From NCBI GenBank assembly GCA_003298465.1, contig QNGA01000001.1:1674001-1738000 (forward strand): DNA of 64,000 nucleotides. The letters are read 5' to 3'. The notes beneath the pieces are model-generated. The model did no database searches. It was not told where the DNA came from and worked only from the letters and a program-made list of their open reading frames with translations. Made by a program: the position numbers and the translations under genes. This document shows, one piece after another, positions 17,017-25,910 of this stretch (positions are counted from its first letter, which is position 1; each line of letters opens with the position of its first letter). This stretch comes from a halophilic archaeon. GTDB taxonomy: Archaea > Halobacteriota > Halobacteria > Halobacteriales > Haladaptataceae.

Positions 17017-18267
17017 ATGGAGATTACTGACGCGGTTACGACCGATTACGTGGACGTGAACCCGGGCACCAGACTCGGGAAGATTCGGGGACTCTTCGAC
17101 GACGACCAGACCCTCAAAGCCATCGTCGTCTGGGGCGAGAGCGACAAGTTCGAGGGCATCGTCACCCGTAAGGACCTCGTGAGTTCGCACCACGACCCCC
17201 AGGAGAAGGTCCGGTCGGTGATGCGACATCCGCCGACGGTGACCCGCGACGAGGACGTGCGCGAGACCGCGCGGCTGATGGTCGAGGGGCAGGTCAAGAT
17301 GCTCCCGGTGCTGGACGACGACGAGGTGTTGCGCGGCGTCGTCAACGCGAAGGACCTCCTGGCGATGGTGCAGGACAACCTGGGAGCGCTCGACGTGTCG
17401 GACGTGTACACCGAGAACGTGATGTCGGTCGCCCCCGACACCGTCCTCGGGGAAGTCATTCACACGATTCGAACCCACAGGTTCACCCGCCTCCCGGTCG
17501 TCGACGACACCGACGCGGTGGGGATGATAAGCCTCTACGACCTCGTCGACTTCACGACGCGGAAGATGAACAAGGAGCAGGGCGGGAACAACAACGCCAC
17601 CGACTCCTTCGGGGGCGAGGTCTCCAAGAGCCAACAGCGAACCCACGGCGGCTGGGGCGAGCGGTCGGGTTTCCAGGCCCGGATGACCGACCTGCCCGTC
17701 CGCGACGTGATGAGCACGCCCTGCGAGACGATTCCGCTCGACGTCGGACTCGACGGGGTCTTCGAGAAGATGCAGAACCACGACTACTCGTCGCTGGTCG
17801 TCGTACCCGAGGAGTTCGGCACGCCCGTGGGCATCGTGACGATCACCGACCTGCTCGAGGCGCTGACGTGGACCGGCGAGGAGGAGCGGGCCGACGTGCA
17901 GGTGTACGGCGTGGACCTGCTCGACGTCCTCTCGCGCGAGGAGATCGCCGACCGCATCGACGGAATCGACGGCAAGTACCGAGAGATGGACCTCATCGAG
18001 GCGAACGTTCGGTTCCACAGACACAAGGAGCGAAAGCGGGGAACCCCGCTCGTTCGGTGTACCATCAGGCTGTTCACCGACGAAGGGCTGTTCTCGGGCA
18101 CCGGCGAGGAGTACGGCGCGGGGCCCGCGTTCAAGGACGCCGCAGAGAAAGTCGAGCGGAACGTGCTCGACGAGAAACAGCGCACGTCGCCGCGCCACCA
18201 GATGGAACAGGAGCGCGAGCGCACCGTGAACCTGGTCGAGTGGTGGACGACCACGGAAACGTCGTAG
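17017..18267 (+). CDS. Four-CBS-domain protein with ribosome-hibernation-factor-like C-terminus
   Basis: 416 residues from ATG 17017. Four CBS repeats form two Bateman modules: residues about 1-57, 65-118, 125-182 and 225-285, each ending in the usual GIVTRKDL / GVVNAKDLL / GMISLYDL / GIVTITDLL. After a linker, residues 293-390 read like an HPF/RaiA domain: EANVRFHRHKERKRGTPL, then VRCTIRLFTDEGLFSGTGE, then AFKDAAEKVERNVLDEKQ, that is beta-beta-beta-helix with a basic patch. CBS modules bind adenine nucleotides, so the protein could place ribosomes in a resting state in response to energy charge. CBS-containing hibernation factors are known in other archaea. The HPF call is from pattern only. 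Confidence 0.8.
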   Translation: MEITDAVTTDYVDVNPGTRLGKIRGLFDDDQTLKAIVVWGESDKFEGIVTRKDLVSSHHDPQEKVRSVMRHPPTVTRDEDVRETARLMVEGQVKMLPVLDDDEVLRGVVNAKDLLAMVQDNLGALDVSDVYTENVMSVAPDTVLGEVIHTIRTHRFTRLPVVDDTDAVGMISLYDLVDFTTRKMNKEQGGNNNATDSFGGEVSKSQQRTHGGWGERSGFQARMTDLPVRDVMSTPCETIPLDVGLDGVFEKMQNHDYSSLVVVPEEFGTPVGIVTITDLLEALTWTGEEERADVQVYGVDLLDVLSREEIADRIDGIDGKYREMDLIEANVRFHRHKERKRGTPLVRCTIRLFTDEGLFSGTGEEYGAGPAFKDAAEKVERNVLDEKQRTSPRHQMEQERERTVNLVEWWTTTETS

Positions 18268-18312
18268 ACGCCGAAATCCAGCCGGCGAACGCAAACGCGG
18301 GTCGCCGGAGGG

Positions 18313-21180
18313 TTAGTCCCAGAACGCCTGCGTCCGGGCGTACTCGCGTTCCTGGGCGAGGATGTCGCGGTAGAAGTCGTCCTCGTCCTCCCGCAACTTG
18401 GCGATGATGCGGGCGGCGTTGTGCGGGCCGACGCCGCGGGCCGCGAGCGCGACGACGGCCCGCTTGCCGTGGCTCTGGACGAGGTTGGCGGCCCGGTAGG
18501 CACGCTCGGTCATCTTCTCCTGTTCGTCGTCCTTCTCGTCGGCGCGGACCGCCGTCACCACCTCGTCGGCCCATGGGTTCAGTGCGGCCACGCGCGTCGA
18601 CCCGCAGTTCGGGCACGTCGGCTGGTCGGAGACGCGCTTGACCGTCGTCGTGCGCTCGTAGTCCTGGCAGTGCAGGCAGAAGAGGATGACCTCGTCCTCG
18701 CGGATGCGCTCGCGGACCGTCTCGATGACGCTCGCGTCGGCGTTCTCCGGCGCGAGCAGTTCGCGCCCGGACGAGCGCCCGCCGGTCCCGACCGGGGTGT
18801 GGCCGCCGGTCGAGACCACCTCGACGTCGCCCGCCCGTATCCGCCGGAGCACGTCGCTGGCCGCCTCGACGGCGAGGTCGTCGTGGAACACCTCCCGCAC
18901 CGCCTCGTCGTACATCGGCGTGTCCTCCAGCGCGCCGAGCAGGCGGTCCATCGACATCCGCCGGTCGCCCTGCCGGCGGTCGAGCGCCCCGAACTTCGCG
19001 GCGACCTGTGCGAGCGTGAACTTCAGCGTGTCCGAGCGCTTGAGCGAGAGTTCGATGAGCGGTCCGACGTGGTCCGGGTCGGTCGTCTCCAGTTCCTCGA
19101 CCACCGCCCGGGCGTCGAGTTTGGGCGGCACGTCGAGTTCGATGCGGTAGGGGTCGACCTCCATCCCGACCGACGACCCCGTGCGCTGGCCGACCAGCGA
19201 GGAGAGCATCCGACCGAGCGTCTCGTTGACCTTGTGGCCGAAGCAGGCGTTGACGACGACCGACCGGGGCGCGTGCTCGACGACGATGCGGTCGCTCGTC
19301 GGGACGGGCGCGTCGGCCTCCGCCTGACGGTCCAGCTGTTCGAGCGCCTCGCCGGCGGTGCGTTCGTCGGCCGGGTAGCGGTTGGCGAACTCGCGGGCCA
19401 CCGACTCGCGGGGCGCGCCGCGCTCGAACTGGGGTCCCGCCACGGCGCGCATCTCGCCGACCTCCTGGGCCACGTCGCGGGGGACCGGAATCTCCTCGCC
19501 GACCCACGACGGAATCTCGCCGCCGGGGTCCTCGATCGGCGAGACGTCGACGCGCTCCTCGTCGCCGTCTATCTCGACGATGCGCCACATCTCGCCGCGC
19601 TGGATGAACACCTCGCCGGGCTCCGCGAAGTTGACGACGAACCGCTCGTCGAGCGTTCCGACCTGCGACCCCGAGGCGACGTCGTGGACCTCGTACGTCG
19701 ATTCGTCGGGAATCATCGACAGATTGGCGTAGAAGTACTGCCAGGTCCCGCCCGACTTCTCCAGGCGGTCCTCCTCCTCGTCCAGCCAGACGAGGCGGTT
19801 GCTCTGCAGTTCGCGCACCACCTGCTTGAACTGCGCCTCGTCGAGGTCGCGGAAGGGGTAAGCCCGCGTGAGCACGTCGTACGCCCGGCGCGCGTCGAGG
19901 TCGCCGAAGTCCATGACGAGTCCCACCATCTGGTTCGCCACCGTGTCGAGGCTGCCGTGGTGGATGTTGGCCGGTTCCACGTCCCCCTCGGCGGCGCGCC
20001 GGGCGATGGCCATCGCCTCCAGCGCGTCGTCCGGGTGGGCGGTGAGTATCGTCCCCTCCGATAGCTCGTCCATGCGGTGGCCGGCGCGGCCGACGCGCTG
20101 GAGCAGGCGCGCGACCTCCCGCGGGCTCTGGTACTGGACGACGTGGTCGATGCGACCGACGTCGATGCCCAGTTCCATCGAGGAGGTACAGAGCAGGCCG
20201 TCGAGGTCGCCGGCCTTGAACCGGTCCTCCACGTCGATGCGGGCCTCCTTCGAGAGGCTGCCGTGGTGGACGCCGACGTTCGCGTCCAGTTCCTTGAACC
20301 GCGACCCCAGCGCCTCCGCCGTCTGGCGCGTGTTGACGAATATCAGCGTCGAGTCGTTCGCCGCCACTATCTCACGTATTGTCCGGACGTGGCTCGCTAT
20401 CTCCGGGCTCGTCATCAGTTCGCCCGCGAGGTCCTCGTCCTCGGGTCGAATCTCCGGCTCCCGGACCGTGAAGTCGACCTTGCTCCCGACGTCCACCTCG
20501 ACTATCTCGCAGCCACGGTCGCCGGTGAGGAATCGTCCGACCTCACCGGGGTCTCCCACGGTCGCCGAGAGGCCGACGCGCTGGAACTCCCCGGCGAGTT
20601 CGACCAGACGCTCCAGCCCGATGGAGAGTTGCGCCCCGCGCTTCGCGCTGGCGAGTTCGTGCACCTCGTCGACGACGACGTGGTGGACGTCCGAGAGCGC
20701 CGTCCGGAGTTTCGACCCCGTCAGCATCGCCTGCAGCGTCTCGGGCGTCGTCACCAGCACGTCCGGGGGGTCGTTGGCCTGCTTCTGGCGCTGGTAGTCG
20801 GTGGTGTCGCCGTGGCGAACGTCGATGTCCAGGTCGAGGTGCTGGCCCCACCACTCCAGGCGTTCGCGCATGTCGCGGTTCAGCGCCCGTAGCGGCGTGA
20901 CGTACAGCGCGGAGATGCCGAACCGCGGGCTGGCCTCGGCACCCCCGTCGGACGTCGAGCGATGCTCGACGATGGCGTCGAAGACGGGCAACATCGCCGT
21001 CTCGGTCTTGCCCGTCCCCGTCGGCGCGATGACGAGCGCGTTCTCCCCCGCGGCCAGCGGCGGAATCGCTCGGCGCTGTGGCTCGGTGGGCGTCGAGAAG
21101 CCCCGCTCGGAGAGCGCCGACCGGACCTCCGGACCGAGTTCGGCGAAGGCCCCGAATCCCACGGCCTGCTCGTCAGTCAT
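18313..21180 (-). CDS. Lhr-type superfamily 2 DNA helicase
   Basis: 955 residues. Motif I APTGTGKTE (52-60), motif Ia TPLRALNRDM, motif II DEVH (171-174), motif III SATV, motif VI QRVGRAGHR. After the two RecA domains come the winged-helix and Lhr-specific regions, and a C-terminal zinc-ribbon-like segment (CLHCQDYERTT then CPNCGSTRV). Lhr proteins translocate 3'-5' on single-stranded DNA, unwind forks and DNA:RNA hybrids, and act in replication-coupled repair. Length and domain order match the archaeal Lhr family. It converges with the CBS gene. The AG-rich start of the TIM-barrel gene is divergent, 156 bp away. Confidence 0.93.
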   Translation of the reverse strand: MTDEQAVGFGAFAELGPEVRSALSERGFSTPTEPQRRAIPPLAAGENALVIAPTGTGKTETAMLPVFDAIVEHRSTSDGGAEASPRFGISALYVTPLRALNRDMRERLEWWGQHLDLDIDVRHGDTTDYQRQKQANDPPDVLVTTPETLQAMLTGSKLRTALSDVHHVVVDEVHELASAKRGAQLSIGLERLVELAGEFQRVGLSATVGDPGEVGRFLTGDRGCEIVEVDVGSKVDFTVREPEIRPEDEDLAGELMTSPEIASHVRTIREIVAANDSTLIFVNTRQTAEALGSRFKELDANVGVHHGSLSKEARIDVEDRFKAGDLDGLLCTSSMELGIDVGRIDHVVQYQSPREVARLLQRVGRAGHRMDELSEGTILTAHPDDALEAMAIARRAAEGDVEPANIHHGSLDTVANQMVGLVMDFGDLDARRAYDVLTRAYPFRDLDEAQFKQVVRELQSNRLVWLDEEEDRLEKSGGTWQYFYANLSMIPDESTYEVHDVASGSQVGTLDERFVVNFAEPGEVFIQRGEMWRIVEIDGDEERVDVSPIEDPGGEIPSWVGEEIPVPRDVAQEVGEMRAVAGPQFERGAPRESVAREFANRYPADERTAGEALEQLDRQAEADAPVPTSDRIVVEHAPRSVVVNACFGHKVNETLGRMLSSLVGQRTGSSVGMEVDPYRIELDVPPKLDARAVVEELETTDPDHVGPLIELSLKRSDTLKFTLAQVAAKFGALDRRQGDRRMSMDRLLGALEDTPMYDEAVREVFHDDLAVEAASDVLRRIRAGDVEVVSTGGHTPVGTGGRSSGRELLAPENADASVIETVRERIREDEVILFCLHCQDYERTTTVKRVSDQPTCPNCGSTRVAALNPWADEVVTAVRADEKDDEQEKMTERAYRAANLVQSHGKRAVVALAARGVGPHNAARIIAKLREDEDDFYRDILAQEREYARTQAFWD

Positions 21181-21336
21181 CGAGATTTCGTAGTGGTTCG
21201 AGGAAATTAAGCGCGTTGCCCTGCCAGACAGTGGCAGACGCGGGGCTCCGTGAACCGTTCGGAACGGGCCGGTCGCTCGCGGTCACCCTCGACGGTCGCC
21301 GAAGCTCTTTTGTCACCGCTCGGAGGAGAGCGAACG

Positions 21337-22083
21337 ATGAAGCTCGGCACGACGCTCGGTCCGAACCGCCACCTCGTCGAGGAGGAGACGGCCGCCTTCG
21401 ACTTCGTGGAACCGGCACTGAACCCCCGGGACTGCCCGGTCGAGGCGTTCGACGCCGCCGACTTCCGGGCGAAACTGGACGACGCCGACCTCGACTGCAC
21501 GGTCCACCTGCCGCACTTCCCGGACCTGGCGACCACCGTGCCCGAGGTCGACGCCGGAATGCGCGAGTACCAGGAGCGCGCGCTGGCGAAGGCGGAGACG
21601 CTCGACGCCGAGGTCGGGGTGGTGCACGCGACCGCCAGGGTCCACGACGACCGGCACCGCGAGGCGTTCGTCGAGCAGGCGTCCTGGCTGGCCGACGCCT
21701 GCCGCGACCGCGGCCTCGAACTCGTCGTCGAGAATCTCGGGCACCTGAGCGAGGGGTTCCCCCTCGCGGAGGTGGCCGAACTCGCTCGCGAGGCGGGCGC
21801 GAGCGTCTGCTTCGACGTGGGACACGCCTACCTGGAGGGCGGGCAGGCGGCCGTCGAGTCCTTCCTGACCGACCACGGCGACCTCGTACGCCACCTGCAC
21901 GTCCACGACGCCCGCGAACGGGGGGACGACCACGTTCCGGTCGGCACCGGCAGCGTCGACTTCGCGCCCGTGATGTCGTGGGCGGCCGACCGCGACGTGA
22001 CGGTCGCGGTCGAGTTGCTCGTGGACGACTACGCGTTCCAGCGCGACAGCGTCCGGCGACTTCGTGACCTCGCGCTGACGTAA
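21337..22083 (+). CDS. Xylose-isomerase-like TIM-barrel protein
   Basis: 248 residues. The AP-endonuclease-2/sugar-isomerase fold is shown by strands carrying likely metal ligands: Glu in LVVENLGH, Asp/His in CFDVGHAY, His in VRHLHVHDARE and Glu in VAVELLV. Such enzymes isomerise or epimerise sugars or cut AP sites; the small size and HVHDAR block fit the isomerase/epimerase branch. The strong Shine-Dalgarno CGGAGGAG lies 10 bp before the ATG. Single gene; no pathway context. Confidence 0.85.
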   Translation: MKLGTTLGPNRHLVEEETAAFDFVEPALNPRDCPVEAFDAADFRAKLDDADLDCTVHLPHFPDLATTVPEVDAGMREYQERALAKAETLDAEVGVVHATARVHDDRHREAFVEQASWLADACRDRGLELVVENLGHLSEGFPLAEVAELAREAGASVCFDVGHAYLEGGQAAVESFLTDHGDLVRHLHVHDARERGDDHVPVGTGSVDFAPVMSWAADRDVTVAVELLVDDYAFQRDSVRRLRDLALT

Positions 22084-22227
22084 ACACGTTCGGCACAACG
22101 CCTACTCCCGCGTCGGCCGAACGCTACTCCGTGTAGTTACTTACGAACCACAGCGGCTGGGACGAACCGGTGGCACCGCCCTGAAACGACCCTGCCGCGG
22201 TAGCGCGGCGTACCCAACGACCGATAG

Positions 22228-22593
22228 ATGTCTACGAGCGAGAACCTCTACGAGCAGATAGGCGGCCGAGAACTGATAGCAGCGATCGTCGACGAGTTCT
22301 ACGACCGCGTCCTGGACGACGAGACGGTCGCGCACTTCTTCGACGACATGGACATGGCGGCCCAGCGAGCGCACATGACGCAGTTCCTCAGTTCGGTGGC
22401 CGACGGCCCCGTCGAGTACACCGGCGACGAGATGCGCGACGTCCACGAACCGCTCGACCTCGACCGGGAGCACTTCGACGCCGTCGCGACGCACCTCGAA
22501 GGCGCGCTCCGGGCGTTCGACGTCCCCGACGAGGAGGTCGAGGCGGTGATGGCGGAGGTGGCGGCGCTGGAGGACGACGTGCTCTGTCGCTGA
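22228..22593 (+). CDS. Group I truncated haemoglobin
   Basis: 121 residues, the truncated (2/2) globin size. LYEQIGGRELI is the typical N-terminus, Tyr25 in VDEFYDRVLDD fits the distal B10 Tyr, and His73 in MRDVHEPLDL fits the proximal F8 haem ligand. These proteins bind O2 or NO and may detoxify NO or supply oxygen. The motif HFFDDMDMAAQRAHMTQFL is close to the GlbN branch. Single gene; a GC-rich region upstream has no clear TATA. Confidence 0.92.
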   Translation: MSTSENLYEQIGGRELIAAIVDEFYDRVLDDETVAHFFDDMDMAAQRAHMTQFLSSVADGPVEYTGDEMRDVHEPLDLDREHFDAVATHLEGALRAFDVPDEEVEAVMAEVAALEDDVLCR

Positions 22594-22692
22594 CACCGCG
22601 GCTCCGACGTCGACCTCTCGGAACGGACGCCCGGAGCCCCGGCCGACTACGCGTACCACGTCCCGGACGGCGAACGGGCTTCTGCGGGCCGC

Positions 22693-24360
22693 TCAGTCCG
22701 GTTGAACGGGGAACGTCACCGCCGAGTCCGCGTCGTCCCCGTGGTAGATACGCGCGCCGGCGGCCTTCCGCGAGGAGTAGAATCCCGCATCGGTCGCGGC
22801 CACGGTGATACGCAACCGATCGCCGACGTCGAGGGAACGCTGGAGCGCGGTCATCTCCACCTCGGCCGTCCGACGCCCGTCGCCGGTCGGGTGAACCGGC
22901 GTCACCTGGTCGTGAACGAGCGTCTCGCCCGTCTCGTCGACGTGGTACACCTTCACGAACAGCCGTGGGTCGGTGCCGAGCGGTTCGAGGTCGAGCCGGA
23001 GCGAGGGTGCGCCGAGAAGCTCTCGCTGCTCCGTGACGGGGAACTCGAAGTGGACCGCCGTCACCCCGTCGAGGAGGTCCTCTTCCTCGCTGGTCAACTG
23101 ACTGGTAGAACTCGGTGCGACGCTGTTGTAGACGACGGTGCTGTCGTCGAGTCGGGCGTCCGCGAACGCCACCGACCACTCCTTGCTGCCGTGCGGGTCG
23201 ATGTCGTCCGTCGTCGACCACGAATCGGTCTGCGTCTCGTAGTACTCGACCGGCGGGAGCTCCGACTCCTCGTTCCGACGGAGATGAGCCTCGACGAACT
23301 GGAGCGCCCGCGAGTCGAGGCGGGCGTTCATCTCCTCGTCCGCCGTCTCCTCGAAGGTGTGGGCCCCGCGGAACAGCACCAGCCTGGATTCGGCACCGTT
23401 GTCCCGGACGGCGCGGTAGTTCCACACCGCCTCGTTCGGAACGAACAGCGTGTCAGTCCACGAGGAGACGAACAGCGACGGAGTGTCGAGCGTCTCCGTC
23501 TTCGAGACGGGCGAGCGGGAGGCGTAGAACGCCTCGCTGTCGCCGTCGAAGTCGTTCTGCGCCGTCGCCGTGACGAACGCCTCGGGCACCTCCTCGGTGA
23601 CGCCGTACTTGAGATCGTAGATGCTCGGTTTCCCGTCACCGGAGGTCAACCCCCGGGAGCCGGTCGCGCCGGTCGCGAGCAGCAACGAATCCCAGCCCGC
23701 TTTGACGACGCCCCGCGGAGCGAGCGAGAAACGCAGGTCGTGCCAGGCCCACCGCGGCACCGCCGCGTCGAGCGGGCTCCCCTCGGCGAACGAGATAGTC
23801 TCGAAGCTCGCGTCGGCGGGGAGCAGCCGCTCGGCCGTCTCCGGGGTAGAGACGGCCATCGTGTTGAGCTGAATGCCGCCCGCGTACGAGAGGCCGTCCA
23901 TCGCACACACCGGTCCGTTCGCGTCTGTCGCGACGTTCACGGGGACGTCGCCGACCTCGCCGAGCGCGAGTTGATCGAGCAGGGCGAGTGCGTCGGCGAC
24001 CTCGTTCGGTCCGTCGACGCCGACCTCGCCGCCGGACTCGCCGAACCCGCGCGAATCGTACGCGCAGAACACGTAGCCGTTGCTGGCGTAGACGTCCGCG
24101 CGGCGCTGGATGGCAGCGGTCGTGTGGTCGTTGCCGTACCCGTGCGTTCCCAGGACGACCGGATGCGGGCCGTCTCCGTCGGGGACGTACGTCGAGCCGA
24201 CGAGTTCGGTCCCGTCCCACGATGCCGTCGTGAAGTCGGTGCGCGAGTACGGCGCGTCGGCCGCGACGGGGTCGGTCGACGTGACGCTGACTCCTGTGGT
24301 AACCAGTCCGGCTCCTACCAGCCCGGACAACACGCTCCGACGCGTATAATTTCGTGTCAT
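22693..24360 (-). CDS. Tat-exported X-Pro dipeptidyl-peptidase/CocE-type hydrolase (S15 family)
   Basis: 555 residues from ATG 24360. The signal peptide NYTRRSVLSGLVGAGLVTTG is twin-arginine type, followed by Ala-rich cleavage. The alpha/beta-hydrolase domain holds the nucleophile in MDGLSYAGG (GxSxxG), the acid in SSWTDTLFVPNEAVW and the His in FRGAHTFEE, with SRGFGESGGEVG contributing to the oxyanion region. The C-terminal 180 residues form the jelly-roll domain typical of S15/CocE hydrolases. Substrates in the family range from X-Pro peptides to esters. Secreted single gene with a short AT-poor upstream region. Confidence 0.88.
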   Translation of the reverse strand: MTRNYTRRSVLSGLVGAGLVTTGVSVTSTDPVAADAPYSRTDFTTASWDGTELVGSTYVPDGDGPHPVVLGTHGYGNDHTTAAIQRRADVYASNGYVFCAYDSRGFGESGGEVGVDGPNEVADALALLDQLALGEVGDVPVNVATDANGPVCAMDGLSYAGGIQLNTMAVSTPETAERLLPADASFETISFAEGSPLDAAVPRWAWHDLRFSLAPRGVVKAGWDSLLLATGATGSRGLTSGDGKPSIYDLKYGVTEEVPEAFVTATAQNDFDGDSEAFYASRSPVSKTETLDTPSLFVSSWTDTLFVPNEAVWNYRAVRDNGAESRLVLFRGAHTFEETADEEMNARLDSRALQFVEAHLRRNEESELPPVEYYETQTDSWSTTDDIDPHGSKEWSVAFADARLDDSTVVYNSVAPSSTSQLTSEEEDLLDGVTAVHFEFPVTEQRELLGAPSLRLDLEPLGTDPRLFVKVYHVDETGETLVHDQVTPVHPTGDGRRTAEVEMTALQRSLDVGDRLRITVAATDAGFYSSRKAAGARIYHGDDADSAVTFPVQPD

Positions 24361-24688
24361 AGGGTAACGTACCAATTGCCGGCAAAAAGCGTTGGGGCTG
24401 CCATCGACGCGGCCGGAACGCGAGTACGGTCGTCCGCAGTCGGGGACGACGGGAGCGCGAGTACCACCGTGAGGGTCTTCTCGACGGGCAGGTCCGGTCG
24501 ACACCGAATCGTTCGCGGAGGCGGAGCGTCGACGCCTCGGACGTCCGGCGAAGAGGCCGGCTTCTCGTGGAAGGGGTCCAGTCCGTTGCGACGGCGTCCG
24601 GCGACTCCGCACCGTCACGCCGGACCGACGACCTTCGAGGAGCGGTTCGGGGACAATCGCTTTCCCGTCGGCGGTGCCAGTGACGAGC
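24361..24688. other. Intergenic region between the S15 hydrolase and a PH-like gene
   Basis: 328 bp, GC-rich, between divergent genes. I see no gene, clear TATA box or large repeat. Open frames here are Arg/Ser-rich and look like noise. Confidence 0.5.
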
Positions 24689-25162
24689 ATGGCATCCGAA
24701 GTCCACTACCGTGAGACCCAGCGGTACCGCCAGCCCTGGCTGTGGGCGCTGCTCGCCGTGCGCCCGGTACTCGCGCTCGTCGGCCTCGCGCGCGGGACGA
24801 AATCGAAACGCGACGTCGTCCGCGAACTCGCGGCGTTCGGCGGCGTCGCGCTCCTGCTCGGCACCGCCCGACTGACCACCGAGGTGCGCGACGACGCCCT
24901 CTACGTGAAGTTCGAACCGTTCCACCGCTCGTTCCGACGCATCCCCTTCGACGACGTGACGGGCTTCGAAGCGACGGGGTACAGCCCGGTCCGCTTCGGC
25001 GGCTGGGGATTCAGGTGGACGCCGGGCACGACCGCCTACACCGTGAGCGGGCGGAGCGGAGTCGAGATCGACCGCACGAACGACCGGTCGACGTACGTCG
25101 GGTCGAAGCGCCCGGAGGAACTCCTCGCGGCCGTCCAGGAAGCGACCGAGCGCACCCTGTGA
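24689..25162 (+). CDS. Membrane protein with a PH-like C-terminal domain
   Basis: 157 residues. Two hydrophobic segments (WLWALLAVRPVLALVGLA and ELAAFGGVALLLGTA) are followed by an all-beta part: DDALYVKFEPFHRSFRRIPF, then the YSPVRFGGWGFRWTPGTTAY block and GVEIDRTNDRSTYVGSKRP. This arrangement matches haloarchaeal and bacterial DUF proteins in which a pleckstrin-like domain sits after two helices. An in-frame GTG at 24674 is an alternative start. Function unknown. It converges with rpe with a 1-bp gap. Confidence 0.75.
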   Translation: MASEVHYRETQRYRQPWLWALLAVRPVLALVGLARGTKSKRDVVRELAAFGGVALLLGTARLTTEVRDDALYVKFEPFHRSFRRIPFDDVTGFEATGYSPVRFGGWGFRWTPGTTAYTVSGRSGVEIDRTNDRSTYVGSKRPEELLAAVQEATERTL

Positions 25163-25163
25163 C

Positions 25164-25910
25164 CTATATCTCCGCGTACGCTCCGAGCCGCGTGCCGTCC
25201 AGCAGGTACGCCTGCCCGCCGCGAAGCCCCTCCGGGAGGAACGGCGCGAGGAACTCCTGTCCCTCGACGTTGACCCACGTTCCGCCGGAGAGGTCGTTGA
25301 ACCCCGGGAAGACCGTCAGCTCCGCGTCCGTCGTCAGCGACTCGCCGTAATGAGTTTCGAACGGCGCGGGGTCGAGTTCTCCCCGGAGCCAGACGCGCTC
25401 GACGCGTCTCCCGCCGACCGAATCTTCGAGGCGGACGCAGGGGTGTTCGTGACCGACGCAGACCACGTCCGATTCGAGCACCTCGCGCGCCGGCCAGGTG
25501 TGACCGTGCGCGAACCCCACGTCGCCGAGGCGGACGCCGTCGCCCGGCGTCACCTCGCAGTCCACCCACGACTCGATGTCGCCGTCGTGGTTGCCCTTCA
25601 CGAGCGTCACGGCGGCGCGCTCTTCGACCGTCTCCAGCAGCACCTCTATCTCGCCGCGCTCCGCGCCGCCGGGGCCGGCGATGGACTCCATCAGGTCGCC
25701 GAGGAAGACGATGCGGTCCGGGTCGGTGCGGTCGAGCAGCGTGCGGAGGTGGTCGCGGCGCTGCTCGGCCGCGCTGTCGAGGCTGACGCCCTGTTCCTTG
25801 CGGAGCGCAGCCTCGATGCCGGCGTGGTAGTCCGCGACGACGAGCGCGCGCTCGTGGCCGAGGTCGGCGGTCGCGGCCGGTTCGCCGGGGACCGGTTCGA
25901 CCAGCGCCAT
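25164..25910 (-). CDS. rpe: Calcineurin-like metallophosphoesterase of the RPA operon
   Basis: 248 residues. Metal-binding motifs in order: DYHAG, GDLMES, GNHDGD, HGHTW and GHEHP, the complete two-metal phosphoesterase set. Third gene of rpa1-rpap1-rpe: its ATG overlaps the rpap1 stop. In Haloferax volcanii the same three-gene order exists, and the phosphoesterase is named Rpe, though its substrate is not known. Linked position suggests a role in single-strand DNA metabolism. Confidence 0.9.
   Translation of the reverse strand: MALVEPVPGEPAATADLGHERALVVADYHAGIEAALRKEQGVSLDSAAEQRRDHLRTLLDRTDPDRIVFLGDLMESIAGPGGAERGEIEVLLETVEERAAVTLVKGNHDGDIESWVDCEVTPGDGVRLGDVGFAHGHTWPAREVLESDVVCVGHEHPCVRLEDSVGGRRVERVWLRGELDPAPFETHYGESLTTDAELTVFPGFNDLSGGTWVNVEGQEFLAPFLPEGLRGGQAYLLDGTRLGAYAEI

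Noticed and set aside
24361..24690. N-terminal extension of the S15 hydrolase frame
   Set aside because: Arg-rich and without family similarity; the Tat signal sets the start at 24360.
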